A stretch of DNA of 64,000 nucleotides, from contig CM069436.1 in NCBI GenBank assembly GCA_035610365.1, positions 39,873,117 through 39,937,116 of the forward strand. Reading direction: 5' to 3'. The notes beneath the pieces were generated by a model. It was given only the letters and a program-made list of their open reading frames with translations, had not been told where the DNA came from and made no database searches. A program made the position numbers and the translations under genes. Every line of letters starts with the position of its first letter. Positions within the stretch are counted from its first letter, which is position 1. Source of the stretch: Aquatica leii (Eukaryota; Arthropoda; Insecta; Coleoptera; Lampyridae). Shown here piece after piece: positions 1 through 11,116 of the stretch.

Positions 1-908
1 ATTCATTATCTTATATAGGCTACACCAAAATCATAGCTACAACCAATAATATTAAAAGTTCTATATATTTTTTGTTAATCATAAAAGTAATTTTGACTTG
101 TTTCATAATAATTTACTGAAATCATAATATAGAACCTCGTAGCAATAGTTTTTTTGTAGTAACAAAGTTATTATTTAGATATGAATATTTATAAGTGTGT
201 GAAATAAATATGTTTATTTATTTGTAGGCTAAGCTAACAATAATTTTACACTATTAATTGCTTATAATGAAAAAAAAACTCAAATTGTAAAAACATTTAA
301 TACAGTTTAAGAACAATTATAGTATGCAAATTAAGTTAACTTTATAAAAAATAACAAAATGCAAAACTAAAAACATTAAAATGGAATTATAATATGTAAA
401 TTAATTTGTTGCTTAGAAACTTTTTAAGCGTTATCCCAGAATTGCTGCTTGAAAACGTCGCAGTAATAAAAATTAATATAACGTCATTATTAACAATGTT
501 TAAGATTCAAACATGACTATTCTACAAGTACGGTCATTTTATAACCATAATATCAAATACGATCACAAGTGGCGCGCTGGTCACCTCGACTAGTCACTGT
601 AACCCTTGCTGATGAGCAGCATGTCCAGCTATTTCCCGGATAATGTTCGGGGACATCGTTTCAACTTGACCAATCTTTTAAAGGTTACATTACTCCGATC
701 CAATTGGGCTTTAAATTGACTCTATCTTGACACCTTCCTGGCAATTTCAAAGCGACGAGAGAGATATTTCCCGGACCATTTCGAACAAATGCGAAATTTC
801 AAACACCTAACATAAGAACACCTTGATTTTATCAAACTTGAAATTTAAAATAGTGTTTTTGCATTGTAAAACTGTAAAATGCAATTTACAGTATAACATT
901 TTGTTACA
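1..908. other. AT-rich stretch without a recognised gene
   Basis: No open frame, RNA or repeat that I recognise. A slightly GC-richer patch at about 560-790 holds two similar 'tatttcccgga' stretches and may be an old repeat, but I cannot name it. Confidence 0.5.
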
Positions 909-910
909 TA

Positions 911-1853
911 CCAGGAGTGTTAGTTGAAATTTGCCGGTTTTTTCAATTAAGGAAACACTTAATTCAAAAGAGAATCTCAAAAATTTTGTATTCAAAGTAT
1001 TGACCATTGGATTCTACACATTTTGCCCATCTTTCAGGCAAACCATGGATACCATTCCAAAAAAACTTTTTCTCTTTCGAGGCAAACCATTCGAAGAGCC
1101 ATTTTTCGGCTTCTTTAAAATTGGCGAAGCGCTGCTCTGCGAGTGAGTGTCCCATCGATGCGAAAATGTGATAGTCGGACGGGGCGAGGTCTGGAGAGTA
1201 CGGCGGGTGCGATAATATTTCCCAATTCAATGCTTTTAGAGTGTTTCTTTCAAACCTTTGAAGCAGCATTTCACAAATAGTTTTTTAATTTTCCATTTGT
1301 CTATCGTTCAGTTGGTGTGGTATCCATTTTCCATACTTTTGGATCTTTCCCATGGCTTTTAAACGTTGGCAAATAGCTCCTCGGGTTACATGTAGTGTTT
1401 GTGCCAATTGTTGTTGCGATTAGATTAGGTATTCATCCAATAACGCTTGCAATTCCTCGTCTTCGAACTTTTTCGCAGCACCAGGATGTTCATTGTCTGT
1501 TAATTCGAAATCTCCACTTTTAAACTGACGAAACCATGTCTCACATGTTCTAATCACTAGAGCATGTTCACCATAAGTTTCTACCAGCAACTGATGAGCT
1601 TCAACTGCTTTTTTCGTTTGATGAAATAAGAAAAGCAACGAATGCCGCAAATGCGATTTACTTGGAACGAAACTCGACATATTCACTGAGCTAAACAACT
1701 ATGATGCTATTATTTTGGCAGATTGTAACTTGTGTATTTTTCAAGATTAATGTCAATAGAAAAATATTACATAGATGCGAAATTATAGAAATGTACACAT
1801 ATCTCTAGCGACATCTATGAGTAAAACCGGCAAATTTCAACTAACACCCCTGG
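911..1853 (-). mobile_element. Internally deleted mariner element with intact ends
   Basis: The ends form 30-bp terminal inverted repeats (911-940 and 1824-1853) differing at one base; each begins CCAGG(A/G)GTGTTAG and both are flanked by the TA target duplication of mariner elements (909-910 and 1854-1855). At 943 bp it is shorter than the usual 1.3 kb. The transposase lies on the minus strand and has lost its centre, so the copy cannot move itself but keeps both ends a related transposase would bind. Confidence 0.93.
964..1680 (-). pseudogene. Mariner transposase, centre deleted
   Basis: This is a mariner-family (DD34D) transposase remnant. The start is probably the methionine at 1680 (MSSFVPSKSHLRHSLLFLFH), giving the conserved N-terminal helix-turn-helix with TCETWFRQFKSGDFEL. 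A second helix-turn-helix follows (SQQQLAQTLHVTRGAICQRL) near 1400, but the frame has a stop just before it. Around 1260 the protein jumps from CEMLLQRF to LKALNWEILSHPPYSPDLAP, removing roughly 100 residues that contain the first two catalytic aspartates. The C-terminal YSPDLAPSDYH block with the third aspartate remains. The motifs resemble the mellifera-type subfamily, but that label is tentative. Confidence 0.9.
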
Positions 1854-1859
1854 TATTTA

Positions 1860-4369
1860 ACCGCATAAAATATGCAATAATTGTTTTTTGATTACTAAAC
1901 CATTATAAAATGCTCTCTGAAATGGCGCTGATAAATAAATGTTAGTGTATTACTTATTTTCCAACATTTCAAATGTTGTTTAAATTGAAATTTGAGGCAA
2001 AAGAAAATTATTTCGAACTAAAAACTCTTTTAATCATCTAGTATTTTTTAAGGTATTATTAAAGCTGTTTCTTAATCGGGTACAAATATATCAATAACTC
2101 GATTTATTGTTTGACCCTGTACTAGTTTTAAACTATTAAATATAATAATCTTGATAACGTTTTATATTTTACTCTAAAATACGTTTTTTTGTTAATAAGA
2201 ATTGAAATATTTGTGTTTCAACAAATCAACATCAAATATACACAACAGATTAATTAAAACTAACATTGAAAGCAATATAGTCAAGATTTTGTCACGAAGT
2301 AGTTTTAACTCTTTTCAAATGCCTAGAAACTAGCTCTAACTCACGATATTGCATGTTGAGCATTTCTTTATTAATCAAAGTAAATCGTCCAGATTAATTT
2401 TTAATTAATTATTTTGTTAAGTTGTTGTGAATTTGAATTGACATTTATTTGTTTGTTGTTTTTGACATATTCGGTCATTGATAATTTTTAGGAATATTTT
2501 GATAAAATAACATTTTTAAGGTGTTATTTTACTGAAACTTTTCTAAAAAAAATCATTATATTAGCAACGCGTTATTATACGGTACCTAAAGCACCATTAA
2601 AAAATTTTATAAGAAAAATTGCAAACAAGTTTTTATTTTTTCTTATGTTCTAGCATAAATGTATAAAATATGCGAATTGTATAATAATAACTAAAGTAAA
2701 ATTTAAAAACATTTTTACAAAATGTATACGCATAATTAAATTAGGATCAAATGAAAACGTAACGCCACTAGATTTAAGCCTAGTACAAATAAAATATAAT
2801 GTTCATGAACAGTGTTTCCACACAGTTCTGATACAGTTCCGAAACAAATGGTATCTTACAGTTTTGATACTGATCAGATTTGTTTATAGCTTTGTATCGA
2901 AACTGTATCGAACTGCTGCGCAACATAAAAATATTGTTTTTTGTTTTCCATCGAAATGAGATTGATTACTCTATTTGATAAAGAAAATGAAACATTAATA
3001 ATTTACATAATTTAACACAGTAATATAAAGTTCCTTTTGTTGAGATTAAAAAAAAATACATATCCTAATACTGCAATTTTGCCGAAAATATAAAACTGTA
3101 GGGTTTAAAGACAAGTAGTCTTTACTGATCTATAGTTTCAATTTTTGTTTATTTAGTTTATGTTCAATTTTGTTTGGTTGCATATTAAATACGTTGAATA
3201 AATTTTAGGAAAATTGCCATGAAAATCTTTCTACAGATATAAAACAATAACAAATATATTTGCTTTGCTTGTTAGTCTTCTAGGTATATTATATATATGT
3301 AAATCTTATAAACTGTTATCACTGAAATGATCAACGTCTATCGTCCAAATTCTAATGATTACGTTATGGTCGGAATTTATAAATCAAATGTAGTACCTGA
3401 AAGTTAGTAGGAATTTCTTGGGGCTGTATTTTATAGCAAAAAAATTGTTTAGATAAACATAACTTATAGTCATTGTGTTACACTGATTTTCGTATAACCA
3501 AAAAAAAAAAGCAACAGGTAACACAGTTGTCCCGGAGAGGAAGTTGCAGGCCTTGTGATGATAAATTATAAATTAACTTTAAAAAGATACCAAAAGAATG
3601 AAAGATGACTAATCTTAAAATTAGAAATTGTAATACTCACAGTTAGGTTTTGTCCAGTAAGGGATTAACTAATTCCGTACTTGTGTTACCTAAAACGTAA
3701 TATTAAATTTAACACAAAACGTACATACGGCTTCAATACAAATAAGTTTTATTTCAAATCATACAATCATTTGAGATAGCGAATGCGCAGCGTTTCCCTT
3801 CGACTTAACGTAGCGATTGATGTTAGCAGCTCCTCTCAAAAAAAAAATCGCAATTTTCAAGGTTTCCAACCCCTTGACGGTGTGAATAGTTAAGCTATAG
3901 TAACGTGACGTCCCCAAATATGTCAACTGTTCGTTATCGTCACCGATAAAGGAGACGTGTAAGCGGTATGGAAATCCGCTATAGACAATTAGGAAAGAAT
4001 CAAATTAAACCCCCAATACAAACAAATCTAACGACTTACCCCGACTAAACTTCCACTAAATAGCTACAAAATTAATTCGCATATTAACGTAAAATAACCT
4101 AATGGTAAAAGCCTTGTTGGGCGTACAGATACCGCTAAGAACGGTCCGTGTTATTCAAAACGTTAACAGGAAATAGATTCGTTTGACAGCCGGCTACAAA
4201 AAGTGGGGTGTGTCGAGGGACAAATTTTATACTCGAAAAATAATCTACCAACTTTTTAACGTAACAGTTGTTTTAACTTAATTAAGATGCATGGCAAAGG
4301 TTTTAAGAAAAACTTGTAACTTAGCACGCACTATGCAAAAGACATTTTTAATTGTTATTCTTATTTTAC
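1860..4369. other. Non-coding stretch, possible LTR-like patch
   Basis: No gene recognised. Around 3770-4240 the sequence is less AT-rich (for example near 4110-4230) and looks like part of an unknown retroelement end or host regulatory DNA, but no flanking repeat supports a call. Confidence 0.4.
2815..2935. repeat. Small imperfect inverted repeat
   Basis: AGTTCTGATACAGTTCCGAA at about 2825 is mirrored by GTATCGAAACTGTATCGAAC at about 2896, making a hairpin-like unit of about 95 bp. It is preceded by CAGTGTTTCC, reminiscent of hAT ends. Probably a miniature transposon relic; its borders are unclear. Confidence 0.35.
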
Positions 4370-5480
4370 TTAATCTGTAGTTAAATACACGTTAGTTGAT
4401 AAAGGGGTAAAACTTCTACATCTGGCAATTTCAATGTTCTGTTTTGAAACTTTTGAAGCTTTAAATACACCACCGTCAAAAATAAAGCTTTGATAGCCAA
4501 CATTCGCGTATAAGGTATTATAATTTGCATCTGTAACACCAAGTAGCAGAATAATTAAAATACATGCTTCCACTGTGTTTAGGTGCAAGTATGTGTATGT
4601 TTTCCATCAATACTACCAACGCAGTAAAGAAAACTCCATCAGTTTAAAAAATCACATGTAATAGTTTTTCACTCATCAGCTGTTTTTGGCATCTGTAACA
4701 AAATAACGTTATTGTTTAATTAAATACAGCACAAAGCTTAATATTTAATACATTTTATTTCCAGATTTTGTTAAGCAAGAGTGAGAACAAAATACAATGC
4801 ACAGTTATCAATAATTCTCTAAACCATGCTACAACAAATGCCGATACAGTATAAAAAGAGAGTGAAATCAACACAGCTAACAACAAAACTAAAAACATTG
4901 CCGTTACGTAAGCAATTCAATGTATGAAAACGCTTAAGGAAAGTTTTACACAAAACGAGATAATTATTGAGTTTGCAGGTAAGTTTTCGAAAACAAATGC
5001 AAACCTGTGGTAAAACTGGGTTCGAGATTGCTATTGCCAAGCATCATATTGACATTTTATTCAATTTGTTAATTAAATAGACAAGAAAACAAATCAACTG
5101 CTATTTTCCAATATACACCTTTAACCCCTTATCTGTAATTACAAATAGCCCAAGACAAAAATGAGCCATTGTCGAATGGTACTTGTTCTGCTCAACAGAC
5201 TTCAAATCCACCAACTTTTTCCAATTCCACTAATCCAGATGAACTGTATGGTCATGAAATTTCAACTGTTCCTTTAATGATGACATAATAGCCTCACATG
5301 TTTCTGGAACGTTTCTTGAAATGGATTGCTTAGATCTTCTCAAACTGTTCATCAGACTTGTGTAGAAATCTCTACTGGCTAAAAATTGAGAATGACAGCC
5401 CAATTACGGTAGAGAAATTGATCATCATAATGTAGTAGTTGCTCGAGATATTTTGTCACCAATGAGTAGTAAAAAAACTA
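4370..5480 (-). pseudogene. Decayed PIF/Harbinger transposase
   Basis: Read on the minus strand, 5480 to 5200 gives RNVPETCEAIMSSLKEQLK, typical of the N-terminal half of Harbinger (DDE_4, HARBI1-like) transposases. Near 4610 there is an SIDGKH motif (catalytic-Asp region), then APKHSGSMYFNY in another frame, then VTDANYNTLYANVG and DGGVFKASK near 4550-4440, the second catalytic block. The motifs fall in at least three frames, so the copy has several frameshifts plus stops. The longest clean piece (4370-4588) starts with a hydrophobic run that mimics a signal peptide; that is accidental. No element ends were found. Confidence 0.8.
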
Positions 5481-5889
5481 TAGGCTCATGAGTTTTGAAA
5501 TAAGCAAAAACACATTACATACGTCTACATTTAATTAAGAGAATTTCATATACATGTATAATTTAACTTATAATAATAACAATTAAAACATTTTATTTTT
5601 AATGCAACTGAATACATAATTGCTGCTTGAATAAAAAATTATGTTATTTACGGTTTCTTATGATTGATGCAAGTTATCAACGTATTCTTATTTTAAGACA
5701 TTTCTTGTTACACTGTTCTTATATATATGTATATGTTCCCCTAACATATATTTTTTTCTGTGCGCCTGATGTCCAGTTCTTATATCATCTTTTTTCTTGT
5801 CCTCCGGATGGTTGCTTTGTGTTTGGATTGTGAGTCATTACCCTATTTCCGAGTCAGTTATTAACCAATTTTGATTTCGGACTTTGGTC

Positions 5890-7100
5890 AGCAGGCACGG
5901 CAGCCAAACTCAAACCTTTAGCTGCTGTAGACATGTCTCACGGGCAATCAGTGTTTATAAAAAACCTAAATGTAAGGTGGAGAAAAGCGGGCGAACCATG
6001 TATATACCTGAAAAGCACCGTTTCCAAGCTAAGCCAAGTACAGAAAATAGCATGTCGGCAGATAACAGAAACGACGAGAACCAGGTCCACAGCCCTCGAC
6101 AAGCAGCATACGGGCTGTAAATTAATGAACACCAGGAAATAACAAACCGGGCATATACAACGTGCTGCGTCTTAACTATAAGATCCAACTTCACAAAATA
6201 TTATCACGCCTTAAAGAAATTTAAAGTGATACTACCGTCACGGGACGAGTGGACAAAAAACATTTACCCAGACGCAGTTAAAGGAACTATTTGATACACA
6301 GATGGGGTCAAAAATCGCAACAGTACCGGTGCAAGAATAAATGGAAACAGATACCATAAAAATCAATTTTCGCTAACCTTGGGTAAATATGCGCCCGATT
6401 TTCAAGCTAAAGTTGCTGCTACTCACTGGTATGTCAAGATCATTATCGACTCGAAATCATACGCTAGTGGTCCGTCATCAATCATGTCTGACAGTCATGC
6501 AGCACTGCTGGCACTAAGATCACCTGTAATAAAATTCAAACTGATTATGGCATTCATAAATAGTCTGGAAATATTAGCAACTTGCTAACAAGTACAGCTT
6601 ATCTATATACCAAAAGACCAGAGTGTTAAGGAAAACCTAATAGTAGAAGCGCTAGCTAAAAAGAACAGAACAGGGACCTGAACCCGTTTTTGGAATCGCT
6701 TACAAGACCGAAAAAAATAATTCATAGTAAACTAACAGTGGAGCATAAGGAATCATGGAAACGCTCTTCAGGAATGAAGCACACTAAACTTTCCCTTGCA
6801 GAACTACAGTCAAACACTTAAAATGCATCAAACATGAGTAGACAAAGGTAAGAAAACTCACAGGACTAATAACAGTGCGCTGCATAATACATGCATAAAA
6901 TGGGACTGCAAAGTATCTTTTTATGCCGCGGACGCTTGGAGGACGACGAAACTTTGTAGCATCTGCTGTGTAAATGCAAAACGTATCAAATACAACGTAC
7001 AAGGATTCTTGGCAAATCAAAACTAACCGATGGTAAGTTGAAAAAAGCTTCTTCAAATGGATTTTACTGACGAAACAGAATTGCTAAGGGGTTAATAAAA
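5890..7100 (+). pseudogene. LINE remnant: region after RT, RNase H and C-terminus
   Basis: Frames on the plus strand read LSQVQKIACRQITETTRTRS (the 'LSKVQR..C..ITGAMRTTPT' block after reverse transcriptase), then at about 6290 a ribonuclease H start (TDGVKNRNSTGARING, LGKYAPDFQAKVAA), then DSHAALLALRSP near 6490 and YIPKDQSVKENLIVEALAKK near 6610-6660. Beyond it lies the C-terminal tail with a TGL.TVRCIIHAK-like stretch and cysteine residues to about 7090. This order is known from I/R1-type non-LTR elements that carry RNase H. Frames shift repeatedly and stops are present. The reverse transcriptase proper is absent, as expected for an old fragment. Confidence 0.78.
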
Positions 7101-7109
7101 CGAAGGTGA

Positions 7110-7555
7110 ACAAAATAACAAAGGAAACCGCAGTACAAAGGCGCCAGACAGACCACCACTTGAATAAAATAAGTAATCATTGGATATACCGACACCCAGA
7201 TAACAAAAGTGTCTCTGGTGTTTTGATACTAGTAGAGACTGCGTTTTTTGGGTGGATATTTTTATGTTGAATGTCGTTGCTGTCGTGTTTAATCAAAACA
7301 ATAGACTTTGCAGGTGATGATGATGATATCTGTATTTTGTCGTTTAAAACATTTGCACCTTAAAAATGCAATTCTATGTTTACTTCTAAACTATTTAATT
7401 TGATTAATAATTTTATCTATTCGTATTAGTTATATAAGATTTAACGCCGGTAAAACGGGTTTGTCAAATATGACCAACACCAACGCAATTTAAAATAAAA
7501 TAAAGCATGTGAAAAGTCAACTTGGGTTAGCGTAGCAGCAATATGTGGCTAATTT
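7110..7555. other. No gene recognised
   Basis: AT-rich DNA between the LINE tail and the Tc1 relic; it probably contains the decayed start of the Tc1 element, but I could not find its terminal repeat. Confidence 0.4.
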
Positions 7556-7559
7556 GTTA

Positions 7560-8670
7560 AAAGTTACGCAATCAACAATTATTCTACTTACTAGACTGCG
7601 TTTTTAAAGAAACATGTAAATTGGACCATTGATGACTATAAGCAAGTTTTGTTTTCAGATGAAATAAGAAAAAGTCTTAGTTCACCAGTTAGACGTGAAC
7701 GAATCTAGCGGAAGCCAGAAGAAAAGTTTGATACCTGCAATATCGCTCTAAGGGTTCAATTTTTTTATGGATCAATAATGTTCTAAAGAACAATTTGTTT
7801 TGATAGTTGCACGGATTTGGTTCCTGTACGTGGGAGATCAATAAATGCACATTTCTACCTTGAAAACATGTTAGAAGAACATGTGATGCCACTATTCGAA
7901 GACAATTTTTTATTCATGAAAGATTATGCTAGGCTTCACGTTGCTAGAGAGTTACTGGACTGCTTTTATTTTGTAAACATTGTAACGAATGTTATTATTA
8001 TTAAACCTGATTTATTTAAACGACTAAAAATATGTTTTACTTATACTAGAAATATGTACACTTTTAAATTAACCGAACTAATGAAATCTAATAATATTTA
8101 ATAAAAACACTTACACTAATTAAGATAAGATAAAGTCCGCGGATAGCTTCACACTTGTTTACACTAAAAATCACGCACGAGATTATTCTCTGTTTATTTA
8201 TGTATACACACGCGACTTATTTATTTCAACTTGAATAATCTTCTTAACACTGCTGTATTCGCATTTCGGCAATAACTGACCTACGATTTGTTTCTTCGGT
8301 ATTTATACACATTCGGAAATCCTTCTCGAGTGTTCCCTATCTTTCGGTATATCTTCTAGAAGATGGATAACAACTTCCAGAAGGCTCTTGAATTTGCAGA
8401 TAACTTCTCGAACGTTTCAATATATTAACTATAAACTTGCCGCCAAAAGGCCCAGATATAAACTCTATAGAGCATTTATAGGATGCACTTAAACGAAAGG
8501 TTAGACGCCACATACCCCCACCTGTAAATCTTAGAGAACTTGAACAAGTCGTCATTGTCCAATGAGAGAGTATTCCTTAGAAAACTATACAGAACTTCAT
8601 CAACGGCTTGTGCAGACGAATGAAAGCAGAGGAGGATCTACAAGCTACTGAATTCAAATTCTAACAATTT
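7560..8670 (+). pseudogene. Tc1-like transposase relic split by a solo LTR
   Basis: Plus-strand frames give HVNWTIDDYKQVLFSDE (Tc1 'VLFSDES' block) near 7610-7660, RERI.RKPEEKFD, then DLVPVRGRSINAHFYLENML and EEHVMPLFEDNFLFMKDYAR near 7815-7930, where the HDNARPH catalytic block would be. A solo gypsy LTR interrupts at 7981-8419. The transposase resumes after it: a decayed version of the last third, LRELEQVVIVQ and FINGLCRRMKAEEDLQA, up to about 8650. Several stops and frameshifts are visible; the N-terminal DNA-binding part is not recognisable. Confidence 0.85.
7981..8419 (-). mobile_element. Solo LTR of the local Ty3/gypsy family
   Basis: 439 bp beginning TGTAACGAAT and ending ACGTTTCA, alignable over its length with the LTRs at 9776, 15993, 22061 and 23716. 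It sits inside the Tc1 relic; flanks are ACAT (7977-7980) and ATAT (8420-8423), a likely 4-bp target duplication with one change. No internal sequence remains, which is what recombination between two LTRs leaves. By eye it is closer to the LTRs of the 22-kb copy than to those of the 9.8-kb copy. Confidence 0.88.
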
Positions 8671-9174
8671 AATTTCCTCTTGATCTTTTTTTTAAAGATT
8701 TTAATTGTCATCATTTTCATTGCATTTGTAATTATTGCTTCTTTCTGTTATTTATTCATATTTTCTTCCGATTGATTTGTCAAGATTAGTTGCAATTATT
8801 TAATTACTATACAATAGTACAACTTAAAAAAAATCAAGTAATACTAACAAATTTTTCTTAGGTTTATCTTATGCGGTGGTTACCAAAACACTTTTCGCTC
8901 ACGAACTCCTTTTCGTAATCAGAACTTGCCGACGAGCCCCTAAATGAAAAAACTACATAAATGCATAATAGAAAAATTAAAAATTTAACTATGATGTCTT
9001 GAATGGTAAATAGTGACGTAAAAATAAAATATAAATAAAACATTTTTTGAAGAAGTATTTATTGAAATTATAACTTTTGTTTTAAAACACAAAAATTTGT
9101 TTTAATTACTTGCATAAACCTAATAGGATGTTATGAGTGTACTTATGTATTTCTTCTTAAGTCACTTCTATGGA

Positions 9175-9395
9175 GTTTATAATCTGGCTTGGTTCACAAG
9201 TTGATTACTTAACTCTGTAGTGGTTCTTTGTTAGATTTGAGTTTGCTTTTTCAAGTTTACCGTTTTCTTTCTTACCTTTTCAGAGGTTAGAATCTGGCTT
9301 GGTTCACAAGTTGATTACCTAACTTTTGAAAAGTTTTTAGTTAGATTTCGGTTGCTTGTTTGAGTTTTCCGATTTTCTTACGCCCTGATAAAGCT
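9175..9395. repeat. Two tandem units of about 110 bp
   Basis: AATCTGGCTTGGTTCACAAG occurs at 9181 and again at 9291, followed both times by a similar 'ttgattac(t/c)taac' and GTTAGATTT stretch. Two diverged copies of a 110-bp unit. They lie just upstream of a hammerhead-like motif and may be the end of a Penelope-like element. Confidence 0.7.
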
Positions 9396-9420
9396 TCTTA
9401 TGAAAGTGGGCAAAACGTTG
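9382..9420 (+). other. Hammerhead-like motif, possible Penelope end
   Basis: CCCTGATAAAGC followed by a short stem and AAAACGT resembles the CTGATGA..stem..GAAAC-GTC core of the minimal hammerhead ribozymes of Penelope-like elements. Two core positions deviate, so activity is doubtful. No Penelope coding sequence is seen beside it. Confidence 0.3.
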
Positions 9421-9554
9421 GGAACTTAGGTTACAACAAGACACGGTCTAAACCCGAAAGACATCCTTACCATAGTATAGATTCTGGGTGTGGAAGCTTT
9501 CGCTATTACAAAGTTATAGCTTCTATTAAAAACAAATCTTTTTAGTTTAGTAAA

Positions 9555-9775
9555 TAACGTTTTACTTTTTGTAACAATTCTTGGAAAAAAATTTCTTTTT
9601 TTACAAATCTTACATAAGCTAAAAGTAAAACTTTGTTTCCTAGTAATGGTGACTCGTCAAGCTGTATAAAGAATTCAGATGTTTTTAAGTAGTCACATAA
9701 AAAGTTTCTTGCATACTGAGCTATTTCGTCGATTCTTGTTCACACAGTATTATTACTCAGTGGAATTGTTTTTAT
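9555..9775 (-). pseudogene. hAT transposase relic, ZBED5-like, piece B
   Basis: Minus-strand frames read TIPLSNNTV.TRIDEIAQYA, then CDYLKTSEFFIQLDESPLLG and LLLAYVRFVKKEI, which match the intact-looking relative at 33040-33210 almost word for word. It is the continuation of the hAT relic at 16457-17954; the gypsy element was inserted between the two pieces. The rest of the transposase toward the C-terminus is missing here. Confidence 0.85.
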
Positions 9776-10239
9776 TGTAACGAATTTATTACTTAAAAAC
9801 TAATTTATTTAAACGATTAAAACTACGTTTACTTATTATAGAAATATGTATAATTTTAAATTGACCGAACTACTAAAATCTAATAATAAAAACACTTACA
9901 CTATAATTTATGTATAACCGTTGTATAACACTTAAGATAAGATTAGATAACGTCCTCGGATTTGTTTACACTATAAGTCACGTTCACTCGATTCGGTGTA
10001 CACTGTTATTTATTTAAAACGCCGCGCGTGCTAACGATACGTATTTATTTCAACTTGATAATCTTAATACTGCATGCTTTCACATTCCAGCAATAACTGA
10101 CCTACGATTTCCATCTTCGGCTTTTATAGACATCAGCGAATTCTTCTCGATCGTTCCTCACTTTTCGCTATATTTTCTAGAAACTAGATAACAGTTCTAG
10201 AAGGCTCTTGCATTTGCAAGTAATTTCTCGGACGTTTCA
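9776..10239 (-). repeat. 3' LTR of the gypsy element
   Basis: 464 bp, TGTAAC...GTTTCA on the plus strand (TGAAAC...GTTACA in element orientation). Identical by eye to 15993-16456. The open frame of the accessory domains runs a short way into it. Confidence 0.95.
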
Positions 10240-10294
10240 CTGCCCCCTTCTTAGGACTGTTCTGTCCCAGAACAGGAGACTGGATGCGACACCG

Positions 10295-10363
10295 GTAAAA
10301 GGGATCGTGGCGATAGCGGCAGCTTCCTCCATTTCGGCAACTTCCTTGACCATAAAAGTAACA
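10295..10363 (-). CDS. CCCH zinc finger behind the macro domain
   Basis: In the same frame as the macro domain: C-x7-C-x5-C-x3-H, read as CYFYGQGSC, then RNGGSCRYRH. This is the spacing of CCCH fingers, which commonly bind single-stranded RNA. It could replace or assist the Gag zinc knuckle in packaging RNA; that is inference. Confidence 0.82.
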
Positions 10364-10396
10364 GTCAATGGACTTTTCCTGACCCAATACTCTCCT

Positions 10397-10801
10397 CGGT
10401 TGGTAACTACAGACCAACACTTGAACGCCTGTTCCTCGGAAGACGACCTCCAACATGTTTCGAACTGTCCTCCAATTCAATTGGTCTAAGCCACAACCAA
10501 GCTTGGGTACTGCCAATTTCTTAACATGATGGAACTCAATTTGTCTCTTGAGACTCCATAATGTTTGCCACAGATCTTTGTATAACGGCTTGACACGTGA
10601 GTATTTCTTGGTGACCAGATAGAAAACGAAGCGTCCGTCACCACGTAGTCCTAAAACCTTTCCGACTGCCGGTTGCTGTCTTCGTAATTCATCTAGCTGT
10701 CCAAATTTCTTTTTAAACACGACTGCAACCCCTTTGGACATGTCAAGCTCCTCGCTCACGCAATGTGCGATGGCGTAATCTTTTTGTGTCTGGAACAGGT
10801 C
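10397..10801 (-). CDS. Macro domain (TARG1/OARD1-like) fused behind integrase
   Basis: The segment reads DYAIAHCVSEELDMSKGVAV, then FKKKFGQLDELRRQQ, RGDGRFVFYLVTKKYSR, VPKLGCGLDQLNW and VQVLVCSYQP. From memory, human TARG1 (OARD1, which releases ADP-ribose from glutamate and also deacylates O-acyl-ADP-ribose) has DSLAHCISEDCRMG, FKKKFGGVQELL, RDGRYIYYLITKKRAS and MPRIGCGLDRLQW in the same order. The lysine of 'TKK' and the aspartate of 'GCGLD', the TARG1 catalytic pair (Lys84, Asp125), have clear equivalents. It is continuous with integrase. A macro domain in an LTR element is unusual; the likeliest reading is capture of a host cDNA. The enzymatic role in the element is inference. Confidence 0.9.
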
Positions 10802-11116
10802 TTGTTGTTCCTCGGTGGTAACTCCGAACCTAGCTTTTCCAGAACCGCCGTATAAGTTCATAAACTTTTCGAACTCCATTTCTTCGATTGGATTCCTGGT
10901 TCTGCTACTTATTACTCTGGTTCGGACCTGAACTTGCGGATTGTGGTTATCGCCAGCAAACGGGGCTAGACGATCGACGTGGACCACTTTTGGCTTGCCT
11001 CTGGGCGGTTTTCGGATGCGGTATATAACGTCGTTAATACGCTGCACGACTTCATAGGGGCCCTCCCATTGCCTTTGCAGCTTCGGCGACAAACCACGTC
11101 TCCTTTGAGGGTTATA

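Noticed and set aside
4370-4588. 72-residue minus ORF with an apparent signal peptide
   Set aside because: Its second half matches a Harbinger transposase block (VTDANYN..., DGGVFKASK) and neighbouring frames carry the rest, so the hydrophobic start is a frameshift artefact.
6784-7056. 90-residue minus ORF
   Set aside because: It is antisense to the LINE C-terminal tail and has no recognisable motif.
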